Shown here: in pieces, positions 23,262-35,488 of the stretch
Layout: each line of letters starts with the position of its first letter
How positions within the stretch are numbered: the stretch's first letter is position 1
DNA from: Stratiolaelaps scimitus
Lineage: Eukaryota; Arthropoda; Arachnida; Mesostigmata; Laelapidae
Direction of reading: 5' to 3'
NCBI GenBank assembly: GCA_019614645.1
Contig: JABWDB010000016.1
Span: 3,596,001 to 3,660,000, forward strand
DNA: 64,000 bases
Program-made: the position numbers and the translations under genes
Notes under the pieces: model-generated
Told to the model about the DNA's origin: nothing
What the model saw: only the letters and a program-made list of their open reading frames with translations
The model's database searches: none

Positions 23262-23870
23262 ATGAGCTCAAAGTCTTATGGTTCCAAATTCAAATCGTAT
23301 ACAATGTTTCGCTGGGACGTTTCCAATCTTATTCTGTTCTTCGTGTTGTTTATAGTGAACTTGGCTGAATGTGCAGCCAGCACGTCCGATAGCAGTTCCA
23401 GCAAATCGGTACAATCCGTGGACAGTTCGGGATCACCACTGAGCGGCCTCAATCTGGGATCGTTAACTCCAGCCATTAATAATGCTCTAAAGGCTGGCAG
23501 TGATGCCACAGGCGTACCCACTCCGGCTGACATCACAAGCCTCGTTCAAGGTCTGCCTGCAAGGATTCAGGCAGTGATCACAAGCCCATACGTACGCAGC
23601 CTTATTACGACCTTTATACAGAAGCCTACGATTGAAGGTTTTCTCGTGATCGTAGATGAGATAAGCAAGATCTTCCAGACACCAGCAGGTTTCCCTACTC
23701 CGGGTGTGGCAAGCTTGCCAAAAGTAGCCGGAGTGCCAGCTTTAGAGAAGCTTATTCCAGTGCCGGCTCTCGCCAGTATATCTGGCATGTCGTCGCTGCC
23801 CAGAATGCCTTCATTGTCCGACGTGCCTTCGGTTCCTCAGCTCGGAGGCCTCAAACTGGGCGGTATCTAA
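23262..23870 (+). CDS. secreted Ser/Pro/Leu-rich protein, single exon
   Basis: The family is not recognised. An uninterrupted frame of 202 residues ends at TAA, and AATAAA follows 71 bases later. The start may be the first ATG (23262) or Met15 (23304). The second gives a compact signal peptide, with hydrophobic core LILFFVLFIVNLAEC and likely cleavage after an Ala. The mature part has a Ser-rich stretch (residues about 40-58). A central region of about 90 residues has amphipathic segments. A Pro/Leu/Ser C-terminus follows, with degenerate repeats such as SLPRMPSLSDVPSVPQLGG. No Cys occurs in the mature region. Upstream exons were not found, and the left neighbour is a dead transposon. Function is unknown, and an extracellular or structural role is only a guess. 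Confidence 0.65.
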   Translation: MSSKSYGSKFKSYTMFRWDVSNLILFFVLFIVNLAECAASTSDSSSSKSVQSVDSSGSPLSGLNLGSLTPAINNALKAGSDATGVPTPADITSLVQGLPARIQAVITSPYVRSLITTFIQKPTIEGFLVIVDEISKIFQTPAGFPTPGVASLPKVAGVPALEKLIPVPALASISGMSSLPRMPSLSDVPSVPQLGGLKLGGI

Positions 23871-23940
23871 TCAGCTGGCCCCTACCAGCTGCCGCCAAGC
23901 ACTTGCACACACAAATTGATACCACATCGAGGCCAAATTA

Positions 23941-23946
23941 AATAAA
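23941..23946 (+). terminator. polyadenylation signal AATAAA
   Basis: This canonical hexamer lies 71 bases after the stop of the single-exon secreted-protein gene. Confidence 0.55.
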
Positions 23947-24041
23947 TTATATACCATCGTACATTTCCCATCCAACTGGCATATGTTATTCTTGCATTGT
24001 ATATTTAGAAGACGAGGAGTAATTAAGAGCTTTGCCCATTT

Positions 24042-24262
24042 CTACCTGTGCATGTAAAAATGGGTACAGCTCTTGGCCAGAACAGGACTTAGTTGATGAT
24101 CATTACTATCAAGTGTATCAGACATTTCCATGCAGCTTGCATAGAAACATCTGAAGCAAGGTCCATCACTTTTGGATGCTCCTCCGGGTTGACTTGGAAA
24201 ACAATCGTCCCGTCCACAGGTTCTCAAATCTATGGTCGTAGAAGTCAATGCACGATCTTGTA
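24042..24262 (-). CDS. Cys-rich terminal exon of an unknown protein
   Basis: A strong acceptor (TTTCTTTCTAACAG) precedes a frame of 72 residues that ends at TAG. It contains six cysteines in the order CGRDDC, PCFRC, ASC, KSC, which suggests a small disulphide-bonded secreted domain. The entry phase is 1, the phase left by the signal-peptide exons in this window. No partner exon was found within 1 kb. It lies downstream on the same strand as the prion-like gene, whose first exon (ending in phase 1) could in principle splice to it. Confidence 0.38.
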
Positions 24263-24928
24263 CTGTTAGAAAGAAACTACTAAGAACTACGATATTAGCA
24301 ACTCGGCCATAGCTAGACGCACTGGGGACCGCGCAAATGTATACCGTTTGCGTCAATCCAACAAAAAAAAAGTTGAAATCGAAAGGCCGTTCGTAAGTCG
24401 CTAACCGACTAAGATGAGAGCAAGAATTTTTCTTAAATTTTCTTAAATACCGATCAAAACAACGCAGCACGATTCTGCAACGATTATACGAATCTATGAC
24501 ACCACACTGAAGCGAAACAATCGAACTTGAGGTTGAGTGGGCTCGGCCGCTTTTGAAGGCTTTCATCGCTCCTGATGTATCTCCGCGTTTGAAGGAACCG
24601 CTATTCTTGAACATTTTTCCCAAGACCAAAGTAACACTGCTAGCACTTGCGCTATTATTTCGAAACGCCAGAAATGGCGGTACGGGGGCCGAACGAGCGG
24701 AAATGCCTGCTGAGAGTCAGCTAAGAATGAAACTGCAGGTGTCTATGTTCTTTATTTGTAATCACTTTGCTACTAGAATCAAACCTGTCAAATCTATGGT
24801 TCTTGGTCAACAGCTTCTATTCGATTGCGAACGCTCATGGTCCGTATAGTAGTCCACAATTATTCTTTGCAAAGCCAGCTATCGTAAATCTAGCACCCCT
24901 AGTACATTATCGATACGTTTGTTAAACA

Positions 24929-24962
24929 ATTATGGCTGTGAGTCAGGCCGGATTTTTTTTTA
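24929..24962 (+). mobile_element. SINE family 2, 3' fragment
   Basis: TATGGCTGTGAGTCAGGCCG followed by a poly-T run matches the conserved 3' end of the family (GTTGGCTGTGAGTCAGCCCG). Confidence 0.55.
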
Positions 24963-25049
24963 GTATATTACCTAATATTCGAATGATACTCTCGAAGTAC
25001 AGTTGTATGTATTCAATATATTCGTTGGTCAGACGATTCATGACCGGTC

Positions 25050-28000
25050 CTACTCGATGATTGTCGTATTGACTATTAACGTTTGATTGACCGCTTCGTC
25101 AACATCGGTCAAGTTCATCATTAAGTCACTGCCCGTTGCGTTACGAGCAAACAGCACCGTCCCTCTGCAGAGTGGGAACCAAACAGTAGAAGACGTCTCG
25201 TTGAAGCAGCTCGTTTCGTTGAGGGAAATCCTCTCATTGTAAAGGCTTGGGTCCCTCAATTGTGCCGTTAGGTTGCAGCCGTAAAATGTTTCGTTAATGT
25301 GAAATCTGGCGAGAATGTCGCTCGTGTTTAAAGACTCTATGTCGTCATCGAGAAGGGTCTCAAAAAAGAGGTTTTGCTTCACGAAAATCGTCCTGTTCTC
25401 GACAAACACAGAGTCGCTCAGCTGAAAAGTTCAAGGAAATGCTGTACCACTTTATATGTTAAATCATTTAGTATTTCGTTGCTTAGTGGATAGATGAAAT
25501 TGCCCCTTCGGTATGGATAATTCTATATTATTATTATTATTATTATCAGAGCGCCAGAAAAAAGCATAATATTTTCTTGATCACTAATCACATGGACATA
25601 CTAGGCCGACGTTCTTCATGTCTCATAACTAAATGGGGTTGGATATCACAGGTGACTCTTGCTCATAAGTTATCTGAAATATATGTCTCTGTTGAACTTG
25701 ATTTTCACGATGTTTACCAGCACGGACGGCCCGGTATGAGGCAATTGTTAAAACCCAGAGGTAAGTTCATCTGGAGAACTCAACCAACTTATTGTAGATC
25801 GCATATCATATGTAAGTTAAATAAATCTGATCGAGACTTGACTAACCGTGCAGAGTTCACCTCGACTTAGATCTAGGAGACAGAACAAACTAACCAGCTA
25901 CTAAATAAGGACAATTTAGCGGAAGTATTGGCCACATTTAGCGTTAATACAATTTGTGAGTACGTTTTAATCCACGAACTTACCCAGATCGTTCGATTCA
26001 CCAGCGCCGGTTCGTTGCTCGAAGTGCTGTCCCAATGTGTGGACGAATCGCTAAAACTGCTAATGTCACCTCCACGCTCATAATCTGCTTGACTGCCTTC
26101 GTTGTGCGAGCCACTGTGACCAGCGCTCGAACGATGTCCACCACTGTAATACCCTTGGTAGCCGGAAGACGAATGGTAACGGTGAGGGTGTGATACACGA
26201 TTCAGAGCAGAGTTCGCGGCCATTCCGGCAACAAAACCGCCTCCTCCAGCTAGCATTGTGTTGGAGCCTGAGCTTGCTGGCGGGCGCGAAATAACGACAT
26301 GCTGGACAACTGGCGGCTGATACTGAACAGGATGGTGTAATCCATGTGGGGCCGGCTGAGCAGGATACTGTGATGGATAATGATGATTTGGTTGGGGTGG
26401 ATAACCATTCGAGCTATGGTACGGGTTACTCTGGACAGGATGGTTGAAGGATGGATTGTGAGCTGGCTGTTGGTGATATGCGCTTTGCTGAGACGGGTAT
26501 GAGCTATGTGAGGCATAGCTAGACGCCGGCTGCGGGTGATAACTCGATGCCCGGGATGAAAATGAGAATGAAGAGGATGACCTACCGTGTGAGCCACCTG
26601 AAGAATGGGTGAAAATGCAGGATAATTCATATTTCTAGCACACTAGATACGTAACACACAGCACACACGTGATTGAATACATTGTTCGTGGAAGTTGAAG
26701 AAGGCGAAACCGTTCACGTGATCCAAAGTCCTGTCTCAGCCTTTCCTATCGATAAACAAGTTAATTATTGTACTTAATGAGTTATGAGGTAAGGATACGC
26801 TGAGCTTGGCTCTGTGACGACAGGCCAGCACGAAGATAGCGCTGGAATAAAATAAGCGCGAAGTGAATCGAAAAGACGATCGAGCACGTTCTCCTTGAAA
26901 ATCATTAGTCTAATCAGGAGCGACATTCGACACTGGTCCTTTCAACACTGTTCACAACAATCATTAGGAGTGTCGCCGATAGATCATCTTCATTAATCAA
27001 GATCACTTATTCGAGACGCGAGATGATCTCTATCCACTATTAAAAACAATGGCGGGCCCGGACCTGTGAATGTATGGATCTGTCGACGCAGTCAAACCCG
27101 TCCCCTGTTGCCGAAACCCCCACCAGGATGATTAATGAACAATTATTTCCTGAGTCCGTGGTCGCTTAGGTAGAATATATATATATGTATATATAGGATT
27201 GTCTGAAGAAGGATCCTCGTTTGATCGGATCCAATAGTTGCTTCTGCACTTGTCGATTCGACCATTTTGCCAGCATCAGCTTTACTTCGTCGTGAGAATA
27301 AGTGATACCACTTCAATATGATATGGTCTCCGTGTAGGCGCTCGTCTGCTGGAATATGGTTAGCATTGGGCGAGCCTCCCGTAAATTAACGAGCCGAGGT
27401 GTTTTGTTCTATGATACCCTGAAGCGTAGATATAGGACTAGCTAATCCACGGGGCCCAGGGGCTTTTGAAAATGCATTCAAGCGTATTTTCCACTGCTGT
27501 TTAGCATTCGCTTATGCAACTGCGATTAGTTGCTGCAACTGGCATCTTCCACTCGGGGATTGACTTCAGACATAGTAATTATTCAAGCAACCTCAATGTG
27601 CCGGCCGTGTACGAGATACGGTGAATGCAGCCAACAATTAACACGAAACCATCTTTCGCTTATTAGTCTTATTATTTACGATAATAATGATAATAATTGT
27701 AAGAACACGACTTTCCATTAATTAACACATATTGAACAAGCAATGCTATTATTTATATATTCATTACAACGTAGTACTAATGAGATTACCATTATAGCTT
27801 CTATTATTGTTATCACAGTCAAATGTATTCCGTTCTGCGAGCATACATTTTCTGTCACCGGGTGGTGCAATGGTTCAAGAGTTCGAGCTGATTGTAGTCT
27901 CAGGATAATTGTTGGTATACTGCCGATATACTGATAACGTCCTCAAGTTTACAAACTAAAAACGCCTTTCAAATTCGAGCCTTGGGAAAGAAGCATATAT

Positions 28001-28206
28001 ATATATGTTTTTTTTTATATACAGTGAGATTATATTTCTTCGTCCCCTCAAATAGAAAATCGAAGCAATGACTCACCTCCTCTGCCACCGCGTGCGTTTC
28101 CTCCGGGGATCATCTGTCCGGCGAGAACAGCCATCATTAACAACAAATTTGCGCAGACAGAACGGCCCCCCTTTCGCGTCCGAATTGACCACAGAACAGC
28201 CATCAT
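25050..28206 (-). CDS. secreted glycoprotein with prion/Shadoo-like architecture (three exons)
   Basis: Exons 28206-28077, 26597-25984 and 25421-25050 join in phase (1, then 0) to give 371 residues ending at TAG. Donors are GTGAGT and GTAAGT, and both acceptors are pyrimidine-rich. Exon 1 gives a signal peptide (core NLLLMMAVLAG) and a GGNARGGRGG stretch. Exon 2 is low-complexity, rich in Ser, Tyr, Pro, Gln and His, with YHP, YPSQ and HPVQ motifs. It then has a Gly/Ala hydrophobic segment, MLAGGGGFVAGMAANSAL, followed by a Ser/Gly/His region. Exon 3 is a compact acidic domain with three Cys; together with the end of exon 2 it carries eleven N-X-S/T sequons in about 130 residues. The domain order resembles vertebrate prion and Shadoo proteins. 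Homology is not implied, since low-complexity sequence can converge. No GPI signal is evident at the C-terminus. Its cell role is unknown. It is probably secreted or surface-bound and heavily glycosylated. Confidence 0.73.
27175..27197. repeat. (AT)n microsatellite in intron 1
   Basis: This is an interrupted dinucleotide tract inside the first intron of the prion-like gene. Confidence 0.8.
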
Positions 28207-29870
28207 GGATAGGTAATCCTCAATACATGAACTCTAGCTGGCGGACACCAAGTCACCGATAACACCTCAGCTGTTAATGGACTCACAGTCACTAGTCCCA
28301 ATGTTGCTGTGACTTCGATCTGACTTCAGATCAATATGGCCGGAGCAAAAACGCAACGCAGGTTATAGCAGTTCGCAAGGTTGTGCGTGTGCGCGTGTGT
28401 ACCTCTGTCAAAGAGGTGTTGCTACGTAGTATATTCAAAGCTGAGTGGAGTGGGCCATTGGGCGTCGATAAAGAGTTCCAATATGTGTTATATGAACACA
28501 ACGAGAAGGAGTAGACGTGGGGCGTACAGCAAACATCGTATGTAACGAGTTATTTTTGTTGAATTGCTTCAACATTGGAGCACGCGATCCGTATCCTAAG
28601 ATCAAAGATGGCAAGACCTCTGAGCCTGCGAGAAGGTGATGGGCTTACCTCGAATTTCTACGTTAATGTCCTTACGCCACGACCATGTTGCTTGGCCAAG
28701 GGTTTCTCCCCCGCCATTATTTTGTGATGCGTTATTCAGGAATCAAGCCAGTAGTAGTCTGAGTCTATTTCATTAAGACGTTATAAGAAACGCTCGTAGG
28801 TCCCACCGTTGAGAGATGGTTTGGCCTAAGGGGGCATCTAGACCTTTCAGGCTAAATACCTTCCACAGCACGGATTCCCAAAATCGCTACGCACCAAAGA
28901 GTGCCTATATTTCGATCTATTTCGATGCACATTGATGACGCGCATTGCATGACAGGTTCAATATAACAACAATGCAAACGATCGGTTGTATTGTTGTTAG
29001 AGCTACTTTCCAAACGGCCCGCAGACGTCGAGGTCATTTTTCAAATAGTCTCCTGTCAGCCTTCCCCTTCGCGAAAACGAGTTGGTGAATGCTGAGTAAA
29101 TAGAAATTGATATGATGCTCCCGTTCTATAACACGTTCTACGTATTACAGAACAGATTCGGTGATCACGGCTTTGGTGTTCCACCATAGGACACACGCGC
29201 AACTGCTTGCGTCAAATAGATAGTAACAGTTGTTTTACTTAGGCGCAACAGCCTTAGGCGCAACAGTAAGTTAGGCGATCGATATGACAATATTTTAATA
29301 ACTTTTTCAACAAATATATAGGCGGCAAGCAAAACGACTTTCATCTCGAGAATCGACCAAACAAAATTAGTCCGCCATGGTCAAATCGTAGCGTGAGCAG
29401 CTGCCTGCGTGTCAGGCAAAATACGTTCCCACCATGTCACTCTACTGCGATTAGTTGTCGGCTCTAGATCGCCCAGCGGTACGGGCCTAATCCGCACTGT
29501 CGAACTGCTTCACTTCAGCTGAACACACGTTACAGCAGAGAGTCTCTGTTCGATGATGCGATTGCTGGGGCTGAATTCGCCAAAATGCGCCTTTGTACAA
29601 GATTGCGTTGTGGTCACGATGTCTCTGGCATATGAATAGAAGCTCAGCCAGGTTAGGCATAAACCTCTGTTACAACTGAATTTAAATTTCCTGTTCGGGG
29701 TGTCGTTGATAAGAAGAGTGAGATTATTTCGGTGATAAATCATAGAAATAGAAATGTCATCTGTCTCGAAATGTACAAATCTTCGTAAAGAAAAAAGCCG
29801 AGCACGTAAACCACGTATTAGTGGGGAAATGCCACTAATACTACGAATGAGCAGAAAGACTAATCACCTA

Positions 29871-29902
29871 AGCCAATAAAACCTTTACCTTTACCTTACC
29901 TT
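29871..29902 (+). mobile_element. SINE family 1, tail fragment
   Basis: CCAATAAAACCTTTACC with further CTTTAC and CTTACC units matches only the last part of the family tail. Confidence 0.6.
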
Positions 29903-31380
29903 GAACCGAGGCTGTCGAAGTTTCTCGTCAACGATTTTAGCGCCTCAAGTATACAACTTTTACGTTTTTTAGTCGTAAGTTTATTAGCCTTTCTTTCGTA
30001 GACCCGTCGGGCAACCAGGGAAATCTAAGTAAGTAAGAGTTCGAATGGGATCCGATTCATGGGGAAGCGCGGCGCTTGCGGGATGTCCTAAGGTTAACGA
30101 GCCGCTGTGATATGCCCCTTCTGGTCATTCTTTTTAATTTTGAACAAAGATGTCGAACCACGCAATGTTTTTTCGTTCAGTTTGATACTTCGCGTTCATA
30201 TTGATGAAAAGCTTTCGGCCACTACCGTGCCTCGCCTCACCCAATGTCGCGCGATGTAATTATGTTTTAAGTCATCCTATGCCATATGGCTTCTCATATA
30301 GGCCAGATGTCGAGGTATTAAAGTAATCAATTCAATGAGCACACATCCCGAATGGCGGAAGCAGGTGTGCATCGAAATGTTCTCTGCTGTCTCAGTCGAT
30401 TATTTCCATCGAGTAGAATCAGAATTCAATTACTAACTTGATTGTTGCGCAATTCAAGTTTTCGCCTTCGACTTCTACCCTGTTTGATCAACGCTAGCGA
30501 CTGATTAAAAGCTGAATAGATAGATGGAGTAGCCTGCCGACGATGTCACATAACGAAGTATTTTTCACGAACATATAATATGTACTGAATTTTTCATTAA
30601 GTACATATCCAACATCCACATTGATCTATTGAATACATGATTTGGTAGCTATTTCTGTGTGTTTCTGGTATTTATAAGAAAAAACACCAACGCTCTGATA
30701 ATCCACCGGAAGTCATTCTATGTTCCTTTAGAATGTTGGTTGAAATAGCATAGACCAACACATACACCAGGTAGTAGAGATTTACTTATATAACCCCCCC
30801 GATTCCTAATTATTTTATGTTTGAATAAGGACAAAGCATTTAGATTTCCGCTAGTCGGTCTGCTGTCCCAAATGTTTGTCATGGTAACTTCTAGCGCAAA
30901 CCTTTGCTTTCAAATGCATACAACCAGAGACCATGTATTGAACATATGCCCTTTCAGAGTTCCTCATGGCCATTCCGCGTGAGTATCGGGTGTTTCACTG
31001 CAAATATTTCATCTTATTCATCATTCCTTACGAAATGCACAAAACGCTCGCCAATTCTGAGCAACGAGGGACTCAGCCACCCCCATACAGTTCAACGATC
31101 TCCTATTATTTATGTCGCTTAGGGCTAAATTCCGGATTGGCGTGTCCTAACTTTAGCGTAACTCTATAATACAATACGTCTATAGGATGTCTAAACATTC
31201 GTAAATCCATACGTCCTTGTATTTCGTCGGCAGTGCGACTGTCTAGTGGCTGCGTGTGTGGGCGCGCATCTCTAAACCGAACCGTCTTATCTGGTGCTAT
31301 TCAAAGAACAAAAGCCACCCCTTATCACGCTCTCTGTTCGCACAGGACGTACAGGAAGTGTCCACACCGTCGGTTCGCAG

Positions 31381-31392
31381 AGGGGGGGGGGG
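31381..31392. repeat. homopolymer G run
   Basis: This is an uninterrupted run of G of about 12 bases. The assembled length may be unreliable. Confidence 0.8.
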
Positions 31393-32978
31393 ATCGGTTG
31401 GTAACGGCACCAGTGATCCGTTGTTGTGCTATTGATCGACAAGCAATACAATGACGGGGAGCAAGGGATCGCCCAGCGATGCCTGGCAACGACATTTTGA
31501 AGTCTTTTCCACCTGCAGCAGGTGGCGACATATTCGACGTCAAAAGCCGTCCAAAGGCTCGCTTGTTAAAGGACCCCCCACCCCTCAATCGTCTTGTCCC
31601 TCATCCATGTCTTCTCCTGAAGACTTCGGAGTAGGCCTGCGCACGAACGTTGCTTTACTGAACATTGAGAGAAATTTGAGTTTGCCCGCGCACACATGCG
31701 AAAACAAGAATAATAATAAATCGTAGCAGTAGTAGTAGCGGCAGAATACCGCTTCAGGTCATGGTTGATGTCGACATTTCGATACGAGGTGTTGTTTTAT
31801 ATATGGAGGTGAACACACCTGCCTGAAATTGCGTCTTACCAACATTTAAACCGTACTTAAAGTTAGAGCGCGCAATTCGAACGGTGTAGGTTTGCAAAGC
31901 CTCTTGGATTAGTCTCAAAACCCCCAGCTTAACCTCTTGCACCTGCTTTGGTGATAAGTGAAACCTACTACGGTGGGTGGCGAGTCGTTGCCTCCCCCGC
32001 CCGTCGTTCAGGTTTCAAAAGTCCTACTCCCTAACGTCGAGCGTCAGGCGTCGTTCGGCCCACGTCGGATAGGCCCACCTTCGTCCGAGTTTTCCCATGT
32101 CGCTCTTCTTGTGAATCAGGCTCAGGCCTGTTCTGTTGACGTTTAGCTCCTCGTTTCTTGGACGCTCTGAGCGTGGCATAGTGCGAAGGGAGCTTCAGGA
32201 GTCGCTGAGTCGTATGATGGACATGAGCGTTAAGCTCTCAAAGGTTAGGTGGATAACAGCAAATAGGCCTGCAAGTAATGGGTCTGGTCGTTGTGGAACG
32301 AGGGACCTTGAAGGTTTGGTAGAAGCCTACGCAATGTTTTTGTAGTCCCATACCAGGGCGTGTCGAAGGCCGCAGATGAACTTGTTCGACTGCTGTGTGT
32401 TCGGGGTAAGAAGCATTGTTCATGCGGTTTGTGCTTGCGAATTATTGGAGCAAGTAGGTTTACTCAATCGATGTCTTATGATGCATACTGTGCTCGTACA
32501 CATGGTTTCAGTCATCTCGGACCAGGGTCGGTTGTTCCCAATTCATCCGTCTAGGTCACACCAAACTGTTTCTCCACGGCGTGTTCTACTGGGTGATCTA
32601 TGATATTCGAAGGGGAGTCAATCGTCGTCTTAAGTATCATATTTGAGGCGTAAGCCTCAAATAATGGCAGAGAGTATTCCTACCATGTGGCGTGACATGA
32701 TGATCCGGTATTATGCCAATATCGCTAAATGCGCAATGTAAATAAATACTATCGATTTTGCTCATACAAACTCTCAGAGCGTTGTCTTCTTTTAATATCC
32801 GCACATTTTTGAGAAGAGTAGACAAATGAATGGCGTTCTAATAATCTCTTTTACACATAGCGTTTATTTCTCACCGAAGAGTAACAATTTGCATTAGCCC
32901 GTCAGAACAGACGCATCTGCCCTAAAAAGTCAACAAAATCTCTATAGCGCTGTATGCGGACCCCGATACTACGAGTTT

Positions 32979-35162
32979 TTAGTGGGTCTTGGATTTTCCT
33001 GCTAAGCGATTCAGGTGTACCACGACCATTTTCCTTCTATCCATTACGGACAGTGCAATGCCTAGTTGTCCCCCGTAATAGGTGACCATGGTGATTAGCT
33101 GACCATAGTCGCAAGCTTCGTCGAAGTAGAATGCATTCAGCGACAAATTGAAGTCGGATATCACAAAGAGGATAGCGCCCAGGGCACCAGCAACACGGCA
33201 CCAGTCGTACGAAGGATGAAGACGGGCTAGAGATCGCCAGAACATCAATGAAATTAGCGCTATGTACGCTGGAACAGCTTTGAACAGGATTCCTTTGGAA
33301 GAAAAGGAGAAACAATGAAAAAGGGATCTTAGACTCCAGTCGAACTAATTAAGGCAACCACGGCAGGTAGCAGTTACTGGAAACATTAAGATTCGAGTAC
33401 TTTTAATATAGTTATTATTATTATTAGTGTTATCATCCTCATCAATTGAGGCACAAATATCTCAAAACAGTTAATGGACTAATGCGAAATAGTCAAGTGC
33501 ACGTGGTCACTATTGAGTTTCATATTTGATTGTTGCGATAATTCTGAACTGCTGAAGGTCGTCTCAAGCATCTGGTCGAAAACCTTAAAGGGCAAACCTC
33601 TTTAAACCTTTTCAAGCGTCTGATGCCAGTGGTAATAGTGTTTGCATTATCATATTCTCTTTAGTAAATAGGCTATTTATTTAACCACGATCAAGTAAGC
33701 GTTTGCTTACTTTGTTAATACGCCGAAAACGTTATGAACAGTCAATTATATTAGGTATCATTAGCACTAGGCTACTTCTAGTGAATTAAAGTAGAACTAA
33801 AGATATCTAGTCGTAGAGCCTATTCAATTTGTATTATTATTTTTAAAAAATCCGCCATATATTATAAACACGTACCATTGCAATTACTTTATTTATGTGA
33901 AGATCATGGATCTCGAAAACACTTCGACATCAAACGAGTTCCTTGCATTATACAACCGTTTAAAGGCACGCAATGCAATGGGACGATGACAACAGAAAAG
34001 TTCCTAACAAGTTTTAACGATGAAGCATAATTCGCTGAGAGTCATCCTTATATCGATTATTGATATTTTTAGCTACAATAAAGTGAGCGCGCAATCGCAC
34101 AACAAAACAGGGGTCGTTTCAAGGACAAATTATATCATTCTGTACAAATGTAGAATATCACATACAATATCACAGTACTGTTCGTTGCTAGGTCATCAGC
34201 GGGTGTTAATGATGTCAACGACGTATGAGAATGACAGTGGTCTTAGTTTTCGTAGTATGAGCGCTACAATGTACCGTGAAACACCTCGCATCCCCGAATG
34301 TAATCGTAAACCCCTCGCTCATGAACCTCGCTACTCACCGTCAAGTTTTGGAAGAAGCAGATGCGTGGCACCGGCCGCCATCGCACAGGCAACGATTAAT
34401 CCAAGTGGCGCAAATCCGCGGAATCCAAAAGCGATAATGTAGAAGAGATGTGCCAGTCCAAACGCCACCATTCCCTTGATGAAGTTGTCTTCCCCGGGCC
34501 ATACAAGGTAAAAGTCACCAATGGCTGACACCAGCAAGCCCATCACAACTAGGTACTTGGAAGAAGTTGGGAAACGTTGGAAAATTAAAGAACGAATCAT
34601 CATGTGGTAAAATTTCGGGGGCGAGCAAAAATAGCCATAGGATGAGAGTAAGTGGACAGATTTACAGTTCTTCAACGTCTACTTAAGCTGTGAACCTACG
34701 ATTTCTTCTAATTGCAAACTCGCTGTTGTGTTATTCTAGCCATACGTCTGTGATAGTTCCTCCTACGTATATATATATATATACACATATATATATATAT
34801 ACATACATATGTATGTATATATATATATATATATATATACGAGGTATTTTGCAAAGAATGTTTTTAAGTCAAACTTATTTAAACGTCGCTAAAATTAACA
34901 CACTAGATCCATTCGCATAGTATACCTTATAGCAGGATGACCGTCCTTTGGACACCGCTAACGAAGCTAATAGTAGGATTGGGAGGCATTTAAACGCGCT
35001 CATAAGCTCGGGAGAGACATCTTCCTTCAGATTTAGAAGACCATACATATAACGGCCACTGGATAGCGCGAATGGCAATGCCGTCGGAAGGATGCCTTGA
35101 CGCAGGATCGTTCCCGTGGGAAGTCGATGCGAGTCGACTGCTGCCACTGTTGTTTGTTCCAT
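32979..35162 (-). CDS. TMEM86: lysoplasmalogenase-like TMEM86 (YhhN family) membrane protein
   Basis: The family hydrolyses the vinyl-ether bond of lysoplasmalogens to an aldehyde and a glycerophospho-base in the endoplasmic reticulum; human TMEM86B is the characterised enzyme. Exons 35162-34926, 34555-34339 and 33292-32979 join in phase (0, then 1) to give 255 residues, near the usual 225-245. Donors are GTATAC and GTGAGT, and acceptors are CTTCCAAG and TTCCAAAG. The hallmark block SAIGDFYLVW with GMVAFGLAHLFYIIAF (early exon 2) matches the family's GD...F..G...F...H..Y pattern. GAILFVISDFNLSLNAF and TYYGGQLGIAL in exon 3 match its second conserved block. FKCLPILLLASLAV in exon 1 is the family's KCLPI helix. 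About seven to eight helices are expected. The start is the first ATG in exon 1. A UTR exon upstream is likely. The assignment to TMEM86A versus TMEM86B cannot be made. Confidence 0.92.
34767..34839. repeat. (TA)n/(ACAT)n microsatellite in TMEM86 intron 1
   Basis: A compound dinucleotide tract lies between the first two TMEM86 exons. Confidence 0.9.
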
Positions 35163-35325
35163 CCTGAGAAGAGAAATAGAGAACTGATGCAAATTCTACT
35201 TCAATTATAATAGGTAAACAATACGCACGAACTAGCTATGCGCAGTTAGGTGAGTGTAATTGCATGTAACAGCTTCGCTGATTTATTCGCAATGCAATAA
35301 TAGCTGTGCTTGCCATTGATTTTAC

Positions 35326-35488
35326 TAGAGGTCAAAAAATAGTCCCAGTGGTTCAATTGCCACTTCGGATTGTTGCGTGCAACGTACCATGCTAGGTATG
35401 CGCTGTACGGTGTGAATACGCTGAACAGCGGAGGACATGGATATTTGGCAAATGTAAACACAGAGATATAGGTGAAACAGAAGCACAC
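35326..35488 (-). CDS. candidate hydrophobic exon, unrecognised
   Basis: After an acceptor GGATTCAG, a minus frame encodes 54 residues rich in Phe, Tyr, Pro and Trp (FTYISVFTFAKYPCPPLF, then AYLAWYVARNNPKW). A weak donor GTAAAA follows. It lies 164 bases upstream of the TMEM86 ATG on the same strand. It could be an exon of an upstream membrane protein, or chance. The weak donor and missing partners keep confidence low. Confidence 0.22.

Larger units (their letters stand above)
28207..32978. other. no supported gene
   Basis: The stretch has only short frames. A minus donor-like GTAAGC near 28662 may mark a 5' UTR exon of the prion-like gene. A SINE tail lies at 29871 and a G-run at 31381. Frames at 31233-32600 overlap each other on both strands and show no domain. 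Confidence 0.4.

Noticed and set aside
25652..25761. Plus-strand exon-like segment between a CACAG acceptor and a GTAAGT donor inside the prion-like gene's intron
   Set aside because: Both splice sites look good, but no plus-strand partner exon joins it in phase and it is only 110 bases long.
31754..32603. Possible retroelement remnants in overlapping frames
   Set aside because: A stretch like GLNVGKTQF recalls a reverse-transcriptase motif, but nothing around it continues the domain.
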